Shown here piece by piece: positions 46,120 through 56,787 of a stretch of 64,000 bases of DNA (positions are counted from its first letter, which is position 1; every line of letters starts with the position of its first letter). The position numbers and the translations under genes were made by a program. Below the pieces are notes generated by a model. The model saw nothing but the letters and a program-made list of their open reading frames with translations, did no database searches and was not told the origin of the DNA. Where the stretch lies: the NCBI RefSeq assembly GCF_000002985.6, contig NC_003283.11:7006001-7070000 (forward strand). The letters run 5' to 3'. The stretch comes from Caenorhabditis elegans. Lineage: Eukaryota; Nematoda; Chromadorea; Rhabditida; Rhabditidae.

Positions 46120-46797
46120 ATATCAATTTTTTTGAATATGGAACCATTTTTTATTTGAAAATAAAACTTTAATTTCGCGAATCATTCCATATGTGCTTCA
46201 TCCAGACATAAGACTACAGTAACGGGTGAAATATCGAGAACAACCCAATCTTTTTCCCTTGTTTTAAAAACCTACCTACCTACCTATCTACCTACCTACT
46301 TACTCTATCTATCTATGTAAACGTATTAAATAATAATAATAGTAATAATAATGATACTAAGCTATTCCATGTTCCTAATTTTGCTAATAGCTCAGACTTA
46401 AAACGATAAATAGCTGGAATAATAGTTACAGAAGCGAAAATAATATCAAGTTTCAACCTGGTATTTATTAACACAGGGTGGGCGTCATTGCAGGCACCAA
46501 CAGGTCTACAAGTTACCTTCAGGTCAATAATAACTGGACTTGAAATAGATGTATCATTACCGTGTTATGCTCCGGCCCGAATAAACGTTTTTTCACGGTT
46601 TGTCAAAATGTACTTCTCCTTCGCGGCGATCAGGGTTTGTCTTTTAGGCATGTAGGTAGGCATGCTTTTCTTATGGCAGGTTCTAATTTTTACAAGAGAC
46701 TTGTCAACATTTCAAACAGAAAATTCGATTCATTCAATACAAAAAGTCAAGGGAAAATGTATATATGTGCATTTCGAGCAACAACATCAGAAAATAT
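46120..46797. other. Intergenic between convergent SXP/RAL-2-like genes
   Basis: Holds the CTAC microsatellite at 46271-46317 and a nearby GGTAGGCATG motif. No gene seen. Confidence 0.45.
46271..46317. repeat. (CTAC/CTAT)n microsatellite
   Basis: About eleven tetranucleotide units, first CTAC and then CTAT. Confidence 0.9.
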
Positions 46798-47197
46798 TTA
46801 GTGAGCTGGAGTAGAGTGGTGTCCCTCGAATTCCTTCTTCTTAGACTCGATATAGGTGGCATAAGCTTTCTGATCAGCTTCTGGTTGAGTCTTGATGTAG
46901 GCATCCGTGTCAGTCTTGATCTCCTCGAAAACCTTCTTTATTGCTTCCTTATCGTCCTTGTTATCCTTGAGAGCTTCGAGTTGAGTCTTGTACTTCTCGG
47001 CAACCTCGACGATTCCTGCGGCAGAAGTCTCCGAGAGCCCAGCGGCGACAAGTTGAGCTTTCACCTCCTCGGCTGAAAATCAGATTCAGAGTTTTTCAAA
47101 GTTCAAAATATAAAAATTTCCTACCACTTGGTGGTACTGGTGGAGCAGCATAGATGGCAACAGCGAGAAGTGCAACGGCGACGAAGAGTTTGCACAT
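46798..47197 (-). CDS. SXP/RAL-2-like small secreted protein
   Basis: Minus-strand gene of two exons (47197-47125, 47072-46798), 115 residues. It begins MCKLFVAVALLAVAIYA, then a Pro-rich APPVPPS linker. The SXP/RAL-2 domain reads AAGLSETSAAGIVEVAEKYK, followed by a small LKDNKDDKEAIKK insertion not seen in its relatives. It is the convergent neighbour of the gene at 45728 and probably its inverted duplicate, given the near-identical signal peptides. Codon use is again of the highly expressed type. A TATAAAAA sits 120 bases upstream (47317-47324), farther than in the sister genes, so an untranslated leader is likely. Confidence 0.88.
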
Positions 47198-48897
47198 TTT
47201 CTGAACAAATATTAATTTTTTATTTTGATGAGATACAGAAAGAAGATGCTTGCGAAAAGAACATATGAAACCAAACTTAAAAAATGATGATGTTATTTTC
47301 AGAGCTATCAGCACGGTTTTTATACATCCAAATTGAGATCGGTTCTAGGCGGAGACACATAACTGGTTTGTAATTTGTTACGCTTTCGAATTGAAAAAAT
47401 ATCCGTGCCTGTGGTTCTCTACGGCAATTATCTAGAGGGGAATAGTTCGAAAACAGGGAAAACGGTTAGATATTTTGATGTCTATCGGGTTATGGCACAA
47501 CGTTTATCTCGAAGTGTTTTCGGAAAGTGTGAATCACGAGAATGACGTTTTATAGTATTCAATCAACATGAAAATTTTAATAATTGAAACCCGTAGTTCT
47601 ACATATATTTAGCTTAATATTTTCGATAGGACCTAATTGTAAGAAATGTAAAAAGAGCTCCCGTTTTGTTACAAGGAGATTCTATTTAGTTTTCAATAGA
47701 CGTCAACAGAACGTGAATTTCCAGTAATTTACTTAAAAATAGGTTCGTCCAGGTGAATTAATCATCCAATTTCTATGTCATAAAATAGTTCAGCGTTTTC
47801 TGTACTTTATTTTGATTGTTTTTTAATGATATTTTTTTAAAACTGCCAAACATGCAAACAAGGAAAATTTTTAATTTTCCAATTGGAAATTTCATGCAGT
47901 TTTCAGTGAACTCTGAGAGTATAAGACTTTCAACAAAAAAAACTTTACTTCCAAAGTATCGATTTTCTTTTTTATATTAAAAATCACAATTTTTTCAAGT
48001 ACCGTATTTCCTCAAATAGTATTGCACCCCATTGCTTCGAATTTAAAAGGTTTTATCTCGGAAGTTTTTACCAAAACTTAATACAAATAAGATATGAGCA
48101 GTCAAAGTTGCACTACGGAGAGCGATATGATTAGAGGGAAAAGGCAACCAAAGACGTCTTAATTCTTATTTTAAAGCATGTGGTTTCAAATCAAATGAGC
48201 CAAATCTAAACAACTGGGAATCATATGCAAGTTATTTTACTTTTGAACTTATTCATGAAACGTCGCATTTTTAGTCACAGTCGTTTGAAAAGCCAAGACT
48301 GAACACCACTAAATATTTTTCATAACTAAAGTGTAATTTTGTAAAATTTCAAAAAAGTTGGATTTGAAAAGTTGGATTGAAACCTTAGGTTCAAATTTTT
48401 CCTGCTAAAAATTTAAGTTTTGGAATAATTTTAGTAACTTAGATGTTTTTGATCTTTCTGTAAACAGTTTCATTTCCAGACTAAAAAGTTCTTCAAAAAA
48501 GTATGTCTCATCTAAATCAAGTTCTGTGCATCAATGGATATCCCACTCAAAGTTCAACACCATGATCGACCATCAATCATCGTCAGAAACAAACGATCAA
48601 CTAAACCAAAACCCTCCAAAAACTTCCGGTGAATCCCATCCTCGCACACAGACAACCTGTGTTAATCTGGTTTATCGCAATAACATTTTAGATTTTCATG
48701 TTTTGGAAAAATGAAATTGTTTTTGAATATGATTTGCTCAGTGATTCATCGATCTATTCGAATACTCGTAATACATAGATTTGAAAAACTTGTATAAAGT
48801 ACTGTCATAAAAAAAAGAACTAGAAGTCATTAAAATTCCAATAAATAAAATTTTAATAAAAGTGGAATGATTGCAAAAGAAATGCAAGTTGTTTCTC
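47198..48897. other. Intergenic
   Basis: Contains a stretch near 48002 (ACCGTATTTCCTCAAATAG) that resembles a dispersed C. elegans repeat. The 62-codon frame at 48526 begins with GTG and is not supported. Confidence 0.4.
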
Positions 48898-49275
48898 ATG
48901 TTTTTGAAATTTTCCCTACTTTTTATTTTCTGCTGCGTGGCATTGGCAAGTACTGATGGCCAAATTTTCTCTCCTAAAGATGTTGAGAATGGATTAATTT
49001 CTGAAGGAGTCACCGAACCTGGAGCACATGAAATTACTGAGTTTTTGTTCAAAGTGAGTAGTTTCGGTATAGATGCTACGTTCTTTTTTTTTATTGTGAA
49101 TCAATTTTAGGAACGCCCAGACGATGTAACTGCTGGTGAGCTGAAAATTGAATTCCAGAAGTTCTTGGCAAGTTTGAGTGAAGGTGATAAGGCAGCTGTT
49201 CGGCAGATTATCAATAAGGAATTGGACAAGTTTTTCGAAGGAAATGAGGAATCTGTTTCAATACTTTTGAATTGA
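48898..49275 (+). CDS. Divergent SXP/RAL-2-like secreted protein
   Basis: Two exons (48898-49053, 49111-49275), phase 0, give 106 residues. The signal peptide is MFLKFSLLFIFCCVALA. The mature part starts with FSPKDVENGLISEGVTEPG, which lines up with the AEEVKAQLVAAGLSE start of the nearby family members, and ends with SEGDKAAVRQIINKEL, the equivalent of their DQxAYxAF helix. The intron position differs from the close members, so this is a more distant relative. Codon use is weaker, suggesting lower expression. The start is the ATG at 48898; nothing upstream in frame is an ATG. AATAAA follows the stop by about 40 bases. Confidence 0.75.
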
Positions 49276-49816
49276 AATGTTGTCTGGAGTTTCTTGTTCT
49301 TTTTTATCTGGAATAAATAAACTTTCATCTTTCTCCTGGAAATCTTTTTAAGAGCATATTGTTAGGTACGTAATATAGTTTTGAAAATGTTTTTTATATA
49401 CTACCCACATGCTATTAATGTTGACGCAATAATACGGTAGCTGGTCTCGACACGACCTGTAAATTTCATCAAAAGCTGTGAAAAAGTTTGCGCCTTTAAG
49501 AACAACACTAGTCTTTCTCCTCTATTTTCTTTTTACGAAAATGAGTTTTAAAAAAAGGTATCCAATAAAATGCAGAGCAATATTGCTAGCAATTAAGAAA
49601 ACTACCGTATTCATTAAACGCACAGATCCTAATCCAGGATCTTTTTTTGAGATTTTTCGGTCGCTTCGAGACCCTATACCGTATCCTTGTTTCCCAAATC
49701 GGACAGTTTCGCATCAGTACCTAACTTGGTAATAAAGTTTTATTAGAAATTTGAAAAGTTGTCATAAACTGGCGCACAAAACTCATAAAACTGTAGTACT
49801 TTCATATACAAAAGTC

Positions 49817-49824
49817 TATAAAAA
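49817..49824 (+). promoter_or_regulatory. TATA box of the 49854 gene
   Basis: TATAAAAA, 37 bases before the ATG. Confidence 0.55.
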
Positions 49825-49853
49825 TCTGTGGGAAAATTAGAAAATGCACCGAA

Positions 49854-50123
49854 ATGACTTTCCCGTTTCTATTAATGTTATTCTCAATACTGATGTCAAC
49901 TTCCGTTTGCGAAAGTAAGAGTTCAGAGATTTTTGTACCCGTTGCAGCTACATAAGCCAAATTTTCAGGCGCACAATCAGCTTACAAAATTGGTTCAGGG
50001 GTTCAGCCAACTAATGCCATCGGTTCCATTTTTGCAAGCGAAATTCCACGAGATAAATTGATAACTAATGACGGAAATACCAAAATGAGCAAGCTTTTGG
50101 AAGGCTACAATCCCTACAATTGA
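49854..50123 (+). CDS. Small secreted peptide, 67 residues, unrecognised
   Basis: Two exons (49854-49914, 49969-50123) separated by a 54-nt intron with GTAAGA donor and ATTTTCAG acceptor. Residues 1-20 (MTFPFLLMLFSILMSTSVCE) are a signal peptide. The mature part is short and polar (SAYKIGSGVQPTNAIGSIF) and ends GYNPYN. A TATA box lies 37 bases upstream (49817-49824) and AATAAA follows at about 50142. The gene sits in the SXP/RAL-2 cluster but shows no clear similarity to it. Lack of Lys-Arg pairs argues against a classical neuropeptide. Function unknown. Confidence 0.6.
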
Positions 50124-50269
50124 AAATTTTGAAAAATCTTGAATAAATGTTGTAGTCAATTATTTAGTCAGTTCATCTGGAAAACGAACGTTCAGCTATT
50201 TATAATCATATTTTTTCAAGGTTTTTGAAAAATTCAAGTTGAAAAAGTCAAAATATGATATGAATATAT

Positions 50270-50630
50270 TACTGGAACACTAAATTTTGTGAATGCGTAT
50301 TGCGTAGCATATCTGACGCGCAAAATATCTCGTAGGGAAAAGTACAGTAACTCATTAAATGACTACTGTTGCGCTGTTGTTTTTTTTTGTTGTTTGATGA
50401 ACCGCTTGAAAGAAGCAACGAAAAACTTAAGGTAATAGGTAATTTAAATGTTTTTAAAGCAGTCACAATTTCATAAGAAAAACGTTTCGGAAGTCCAGTC
50501 CGTAAATCGACACAAGCGCTACAGTAGTAATTTAAACAATTACTGTCGTTTTCTCTACGAGATATTGCGCGCGTCAGATATGTTGGGCAATACGCATTCA
50601 CGGAATTAAGACTTCCCGTAATAACTTGTT
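50270..50630. mobile_element. Foldback (MITE-like) repeat, copy 1
   Basis: Long imperfect inverted repeat. The left arm has CGCAAAATATCTCGTAG and TACAGTAA; the right arm has the same parts in reverse order. A related copy lies at 58242-58583. No coding capacity. It is a non-autonomous foldback element. Confidence 0.8.
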
Positions 50631-50748
50631 TCGGAAACAGTATTCTAAATCACTTTTAAACCTTTCTCATTCATTGAATTTCTGGTTATTCCTCAATATA
50701 TTTCTGAAAATCTGAGGAAAAATGTTGGTCTAGTGATAAAAGCATGTA

Positions 50749-51990
50749 TCAGGTTGTCCCATAAGTTTTTGTACTTTTTTTCAAATATTTTTCCAAAACT
50801 TCTAGAAAGTTTTAAAATTTTTTCATCGTAGGTCGTGTCAAGGTCGGGTCGTCCCCTTTCAGAAAAGATTCATTTCATCCATTTCTACTTTGCCACGATG
50901 ACAATCATCAAACTTGAACGTCGAGACGTTAGATTGCTTCTTCTTTATGAATTTCGTCTTGGTCATTCAGCAATGGAAGCGGAACGAAACATATGCGGTG
51001 CGATGGGTGAGGGAGCACTCTCTTATAATACAGCAAAGAGTTGGTTTCAAAAGTTCAAGAACGGCGACTTCAGTCTCGAAGAAATAGAACGTTCTGGGCG
51101 ACCGGTAGAGTTAAATGAAGAAGACCTAGTGAAGCTGGTGGAGGAAGAGCCTCGTCTTAGTCTTCGTGAAATGGAAGAGAAGCTTGAGTGTTGTCATAGC
51201 ACAATTGCACGTCACTTGGGTCGCCTTGGTTTTACTTCAAAACTTGGAATTTGGGTGCCTCATGAACTTTCGGCATCACAGAAGCTCACTCGGGTCAACG
51301 TTTGTACTCAACTTCTAACTTTTCGTCGAAAGTTCGATTGGCTGAACAATCTGGTTACTGGAGATGAGAAGTGGGTGCTCTATGTTAACCATTCCAGAAA
51401 ACGTTAATGGCTTCCGATCGGTGAGAAAGGAATACCGACGCCAAAGCCTGATCTTCACCCAAAAAAGATTATGATCTGTGTCTGGTGGGGTGTTCAAGGA
51501 CCCGTGCACTGGGAATTGTTGCCAACTAATAAAACTATCACTGCTGATTACTATTGTGCCCAATTGGACCGAGTTGCAGAAAAGACCAACGGAAAATATG
51601 AAAAACTATATTTTCTTCACGATAATGCTAGGCCTCATGTCGCCAAGAAGACTTTCCAAAAGCTGCAAGATCTTGGTTGGACTGTTTTACCGCATCCACC
51701 ATATTCTCCAGATCTTGCACCAACCGACTACCATTTGTTCTTGTCTCTCAGTGACTACATGCGCGACAAGCAATTCGACGACGAAGAGCATCTCAAAACT
51801 GAACTCTCCACTTTCTTCTCATCGCGTTCGCCGGATTTCTTCTCCCGTGGCATCATGATGTTACCTAGTAAATGGCAACAAGTGGTGGACACTAATGGTG
51901 AATACTTGTGTGAATAGTACTACTTGTCGCTTGAGAGAAATAAATTTTTTTCAAAAAAAAAATAGTACAAAAACTTATGGGACAACCTGA
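50749..51990 (+). mobile_element. mariner-family transposon
   Basis: A full-length element of 1242 bp flanked by TA on both sides (50747-50748 and 51991-51992), the mariner target duplication. The terminal inverted repeats are about 27 bp, beginning TCAGGTTGTCCCATAAG, at 50749-50775 and 51964-51990. It carries one transposase frame, broken once. It sits between the foldback repeat and an SXP/RAL-2-like gene. Confidence 0.95.
50898..51917 (+). pseudogene. mariner transposase with one in-frame stop
   Basis: The frame runs from ATG 50898 to TAG 51917 without frameshift, 340 codons, the usual mariner length. N-terminal helix-turn-helix regions recognise the inverted repeats (SYNTAKSWFQKFKNGDFSLE). 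The catalytic acidic residues are present: TGDEKWVLY, FLHDNARPH and YSPDLAPTDYHLF, the last being the mariner D34D spacing. A single TAA at 51405-51407, just after the first catalytic block, interrupts it. All else looks intact, so the copy was lost recently or works only in trans through its ends. Confidence 0.93.
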
Positions 51991-52133
51991 TACATAAATT
52001 GAAAGTAGTAACCTGAAAACTTTTTTGGTAGTATTCTGATGCTGATCTTTCAGCCCACTCCAGAGAACCAGTACAGATAACCCATAAACTCTGAATGCCG
52101 GTTATCAAAACATCAACCTCTACGAGAAATTAC

Positions 52134-52140
52134 TATAAAA
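52134..52140 (+). promoter_or_regulatory. TATA box of the 52179 gene
   Basis: TATAAAA, 45 bases before the ATG and about 140 bases from the mariner right end. Confidence 0.55.
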
Positions 52141-52178
52141 TCAGGGTGGGAGAGGGGAAAACCCAACTGAACCGAACC

Positions 52179-52507
52179 ATGTTCAAGCATTTTTCTGTAT
52201 TTGCTCTTCTAGCTGTTGTTGCTTTTGCCAATCGTAATCGTAAGTTCAAATTGCAAACAAAACCAATAGATATATAAAAGTTCCAGCGGAGCAAATGAAA
52301 TCTGAAATGCTTGCTGCAGGAGTTTCAGCTGCCGGTGTAGCTACGATTTCCACCTTCATGGAGACTCATAAACCACAAAGAGGAGCTAACCGTGAAACAG
52401 GAAAAGCCGAGTTTGATGCTATGCTTGCCACTCTCACTGTAGCCGATCGCACTGCTTTCCAGAAAGTGAAGCAAAACAAGCATCATCCGGAAGGAAAGAA
52501 ACAATAA
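52179..52507 (+). CDS. SXP/RAL-2-like small secreted protein
   Basis: Two exons (52179-52239, 52287-52507) give 93 residues. The signal peptide is MFKHFSVFALLAVVAFA. The domain reads LAAGVSAAGVATISTFMETH and ends in a Lys/His-rich tail (KQNKHHPEGKKQ). The intron again falls after the first base of a codon. It is shorter than its relatives at 45728 and 46798. The mariner insertion 190 bases upstream could separate the gene from distal enhancers while leaving its TATA box. Confidence 0.82.
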
Positions 52508-52626
52508 CATTTTCCAAGTTGTCAACTGATTCAATAAACTTTAACTAATAATTTAATGTTCATTTTTAGTGAAATTTGAAAGATCATAGTATAAAAAGTG
52601 TACAGAATGTGAAAGCTTTGACCCGT

Positions 52627-53619
52627 TTATTGTTTTGACGTTGTTCTGGCAGTTGGTTCTGCAAACTTCGGCTCATCAGTTGAAGTTGTTGGTTCCTCAG
52701 TTTTTAACGTTTCTTCTTCTTCTTCCTCAACCTCTTCTTTTTCTTCTCTTTCAAGAGCGTCTTCTGCTGGCATTTCACTGAACAACTGATTCAGCAACAT
52801 CATCGTTCGTGTTTTTTGGAAGTTTGTGCTTCTATCTTCCAATTTCTCTTCTTCGTCCTCTTTCTATAAATATATTGTTTAGAGTAAATAGAAGATTCAA
52901 TTTGTACACCTTTTCTTCTTCTCGCTTCTTAACATTGGGCTTATTCTTGAACTCCCAGTAGTAGCCCTTGGCAGTGTTGTAGCGAGAATAGTTGGTAACT
53001 TCACCGAAAGCGTTGCGAAGTGGCTCCAGAGCTCCGAGTAAACGGGATTGAACGAGACTATACATGTCGGGAGCTTGATGTACACTTCCATTGATGACAT
53101 AATAGTACGCGATGGGACTAACTGAAATTAGTAAGATTAAAAACAAAATATTTAATGATAAATATGGCAAACCTTCCAGTTTTTATTGTTTAAAAAAATA
53201 TTTCGAAGCATTTCTAAATGTGTAAAGTAAGCAAAATGAAGATAATTGTTCAAAAAAGAAAATTACCTTACTTTATTTAAAGCTGGTAAATTAATTCAAT
53301 TTTTATAACTCTTACCATTTGTAACATTATTTCGTCGTTGTTTGCATATAATGAACAATGGCGGTTGTGAGTACCAGAGGACATACTGAATTCCCGGCAT
53401 TGTTCGAAGACATTCTTCCACTGTTCGGTTAACGATGTTCTGCATCCGAATTTGTTGATTGCAAGAGTTCATTTCATAGAACGCGTTGGCTTGATTGCAA
53501 AAGTAGTCCAGCACGTTATCTTTGTTAATGAAGTTTGGTGGCCACTGTGGGTTCCGAAACGAGACGTGTAAAGGATTGTCTTGCCGTGCAGCTGCTGGAG
53601 GTCCCATTCGTGGCATCAT
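52627..53619 (-). CDS. mdt-6: Mediator complex subunit 6 (MED6)
   Basis: Three exons on the minus strand (about 53619-53316, 53122-52911, 52863-52627). MED6 is a head-module subunit of Mediator that links transcription factors to RNA polymerase II in the nucleus. The sequence shows the whole conserved core: NPLHVSFRNPQWPPNFIN, DYFCNQANAFYEMNSCNQQI, IQYVLWYSQPPLFII, then PIAYYYVINGSVHQAPDMY and SRYNTAKGYYWEFKNKPN, each matching the human order. The last exon is an acidic Glu-rich tail. A splice acceptor (CTCTGCAG) stands just before the ATG. The stop of an unrelated gene lies only about 200 bases upstream, so it may be the second gene of an operon. Confidence 0.93.
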
Positions 53620-53821
53620 TATTGCTGCAGAGGGATGTTTAAATGTGGGAAATCATTTTTTATATTCGTTTTCATAATTTGATATTTGCAGTGTGGTTAG
53701 AACCGTTCTTTTCGACATTAATAGCGAATTTTACAGAATAATTTATGGTAATTCACGGGAAAAAGAGGGTTGTATAAATAAAATCATAATCCGGAGAAGG
53801 GAAAGAGTACATCAGCCGTAT

Positions 53822-54358
53822 TTAGCGCTTCATCTTGGAATCAAAGTTGAGATAATCAGATGGGAAAATGGACTCGTCGCGGTTGAGCAGCATGTCGAAG
53901 TGAAGACGTGACGACTGGAACACACCGTCTGGTCCTCGATTAATCTGTGCAGCAGAGTTGAGCTCACTGAAAATTTGTTATATTGTTTTTTCAGTTATTT
54001 TACGGTCTCACAGCAAGCGTTGCTCTGCTTGAGCATTTCCGGAGAGAAGACGTTGAGCGTTCAAGTAGTTCTCGATCTTTGGATTCATGCGGGATCCATC
54101 GGCAAGCAACTCGTGGGCAACAACGTTGTTCGGCTGAAAAATAAAAAAATTTAATACGATTCGAAAATCGGGTGAGACGGAATAAAAACACATGGTTTTG
54201 TCAGAGCAAAATTTTTTAAAAAATCCACTAACCATTTTTGGAGCCTCCGTTGGCTTCTTCTCGACGGTTGGTCTTTGCATGAAGAACTCTTGCTGCTCAG
54301 ATGAGCTGTCGCGCAGCAAATCTTCTTCGCGAGTTTTTGTGAGTTTCAGAAGAGCCAT
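53822..54358 (-). CDS. Conserved-looking small protein of unknown function
   Basis: Three exons on the minus strand code about 130 residues beginning MALLKLTKTREEDLLRDS and ending YLNFDSKMKR. The middle exon carries NNVVAHELLADGSRMNPKIE and a Gln/Ala-rich helix; the last starts ELNSAAQINRGPDGVF. No signal peptide or membrane helix. Codon use is that of a well expressed gene. It lies just upstream of MED6 in the same direction (about 200 bases), the layout of a nematode operon, and shares a 456-bp divergent promoter with Serinc. I do not recognise the family. Confidence 0.75.
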
Positions 54359-54814
54359 CTGCAATGAATAAAAAGATGAGAACCTGATAGAAGAAGAACA
54401 ATAAAACAAAATTTTCAAAAATGAAATTGCTTACAATATCTTTCAAAAGAACAAAGGAAAATTAAAAAATGAACAAGAAAATAAAATGGCCATTCAAAAA
54501 TCATCATTTATTATTGCGCAAGGCGGTTTGCTGGCGCGTTTCTCGTTCCTAGCTGCACATGAAACGCGCCAACGTTACGTCAACTCCACATGATTTTCCG
54601 TTCTGCTGTTGGCATCGATAAACTGGTCTTCAACTAACTTTTTTCGTTTTTCTTTTGTTCAAGGTACTTATTTAGCATTGATTTATCGATTACATTTTTC
54701 CGCTAAAGTTCTTTAGTAACAATGAGTAACGAAAAACTCGTAAAAATCGATAATCAACGCAGACACGTTTTTTCCCGCTCAATTGTGCAATTTTTTAATT
54801 TATTTTTCAGGAAC
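54359..54814. promoter_or_regulatory. Divergent promoter between the MED6 unit and Serinc
   Basis: A 456-bp spacer between two starts facing away from each other. It holds a perfect 11-bp inverted repeat (TGGCGCGTTTC ... GAAACGCGCCA, 54532-54571) in a GC-richer core. A splice acceptor at 54810 precedes the Serinc start. Confidence 0.6.
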
Positions 54815-56514
54815 ATGGGTGCTTTGCTTGCAGCACCAGCGTGCGCTGCTTCGGTAAGTTTTGTGTTCTGATTTGAGGCTAAATTCTTTATAATTGTCAA
54901 TATTTCAGTCGGCATGCTGTTTCGGGAGCGCGGCATGTTCACTTTGCTGCTCAATTTGCCCAACGACTAAAAGCTCGACAACTACTCGTATCATGTATGC
55001 ATTCTTGCTCTTCACTAGCACATTCCTCTCCTGTATAATGCTTCTACCAGGAATTCAAAACAAATTAGCAGAGGTGGGTTTTTTTAGCGTGCAGAATTTA
55101 ATTTTACTATTTAATAGCTTTTTTCAGAACAAATGGTTTTGTGAAGGGTTGAACGAATATGCTGGAATCAGCTGTGCACACGCTACTGGATTCCAGGCTG
55201 TCTACAGAGTTTGTGCAGCAACTGCGTCATTCTATCTCCTTTTTATGCTCATCATGATTGGCGTAAAGGATTCAAAAGATGGCCGGTCATCGATTCAGAA
55301 CGGGTTTTGGTTCTTCAAATATTTAATTCTTGGAGCCTTGATCGTCGGATTTTTCTTTATTCGCAGCGAAAGTCTTGCAACTCGTAAGAAATAATAATGT
55401 CAGCTTTTCAATCAAATCAGTTACATTTCAGCACTCATGTACATTGGCTTAATTGGAGGTTTCATGTTCATTCTGATCCAGCTTATTCTCATCGTTGATT
55501 TTGCTCACGGACTCGCAGAAGCTTGGGTGACATCGTACGAAGAGAGTGAATCAAACTACTGCTATGCCGGTCTACTGGTGACAGTATTTGGAGGATTTGC
55601 CCTTGCTTTAACCGCAGTTATTATAATGTACATCTACTATGCTTCCGGCGAAGGATGTGGTCTGCCAAGATTCTTCGTGATTTTCAACACGCTGCTATGC
55701 GTTGGTCTCACAGCTTTATCGCTGGCTCCAGCGGTTCAAGAAGTCTCACCAAGATCGGGTCTTGTTCAAGCAGTTATGATCACCGGATACGTTATGTATC
55801 TAACATGGGCTGCTTTGATCAACAACCCAGATAAGGCCTGTAATCCTTCACTCATCAGCATTTTCACTGGAAACAGCACTGATCCATCACACAAAACCGA
55901 CGAAGGACATTATGGAATTCCACTTCCAGCTCAGTCGATCGTCTCTCTGTTCCTCTGGTTTGCGTGTCTTCTATATGCATCGATCCGCAATTCGTCGAAT
56001 ACCTCACTCGGAAAAATTACTGGAGGAGGAAATACCAGCGATGAAGCTATTCAACTAAGTTCGTCTTTGAATGGTGGTTCGTGCATGACATTTTCCATTT
56101 TTGTCTGTCCTGTAGAAAATGTTTTCCATGTCTTGTCGCTGTTATAATTTTTAAATTTGTAACTGGTTCTTAAAATACATTTTTTCAGCTGATGATGCAG
56201 AATCACAAAACTCCAAACGAGTATACGATAACGAAGAAGAAGGCGTAGCTTATTCCTATAGTTTCTTCCACTTCATGTTTGCCCTGGCTTCCCTCTACGT
56301 TATGATGACACTGACTTCGTGGTACAAGTATGTTTCTTGAAAAATGCTTTCAAATTTAATGAAAACCCTTATTTTCAGACCATCTAACGATTTGTCCCAT
56401 TTGAATTCAAATATGGCATCTGTCTGGGTGAAAATAGTTTCATCGTGGGTGTGTGTTGCTCTTTACTGCTGGACGTTGGTTGCTCCAATCATCTATCCGG
56501 ACCGAGAGTTTTGA
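54815..56514 (+). CDS. Serinc (TMS1/Serinc family membrane protein)
   Basis: Six exons (54815-54853, 54909-55073, 55128-55383, 55432-56076, 56189-56327, 56379-56514) join in frame to about 459 residues. Serinc proteins have ten or so helices and are linked to phospholipid scrambling and serine-derived lipids in cell membranes. Family marks: [13 protein letters not shown] start, the Cys-rich [30 protein letters not shown], the [20 protein letters not shown] helix, WAALINNP, and the [20 protein letters not shown] and [20 protein letters not shown] end. It ends at TGA 56512-56514. The loop exon holds possible N-glycosylation sites (NSTD, NSSN, NTS). The gene starts from the divergent promoter shared with the 54358 gene. 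Confidence 0.95.
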
Positions 56515-56787
56515 ATTGCTTAAATTCTCTTAAACTTCCCAGTGATTCCGATTCTCGTCAAAATATACTTATTCGTATCAGATGTATATATCATCAAAAT
56601 TTGCCATGTAAAAGTAGCTGTACATTCACGACTTGCCCGACTTGATGCCATCACCAAAATTCACTTTTATTTTGTAATAAATTTTATTCGACCATATTTA
56701 TTTTTAAAATATCTATTTAACCCGTTCGACACGGTGGCCAATACTTGCTTGTTAATTTATTTTTTTATTTGAATATTTATTGTACTT

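Noticed and set aside
46271-46317. Possible interstitial telomere repeat
   Set aside because: The units are CTAC and CTAT, not TTAGGC/GCCTAA; it is a plain microsatellite.
50270-50630. CRISPR-like or RNA gene hairpin
   Set aside because: Long arms with a related second copy in the window identify a foldback element in a eukaryotic genome.
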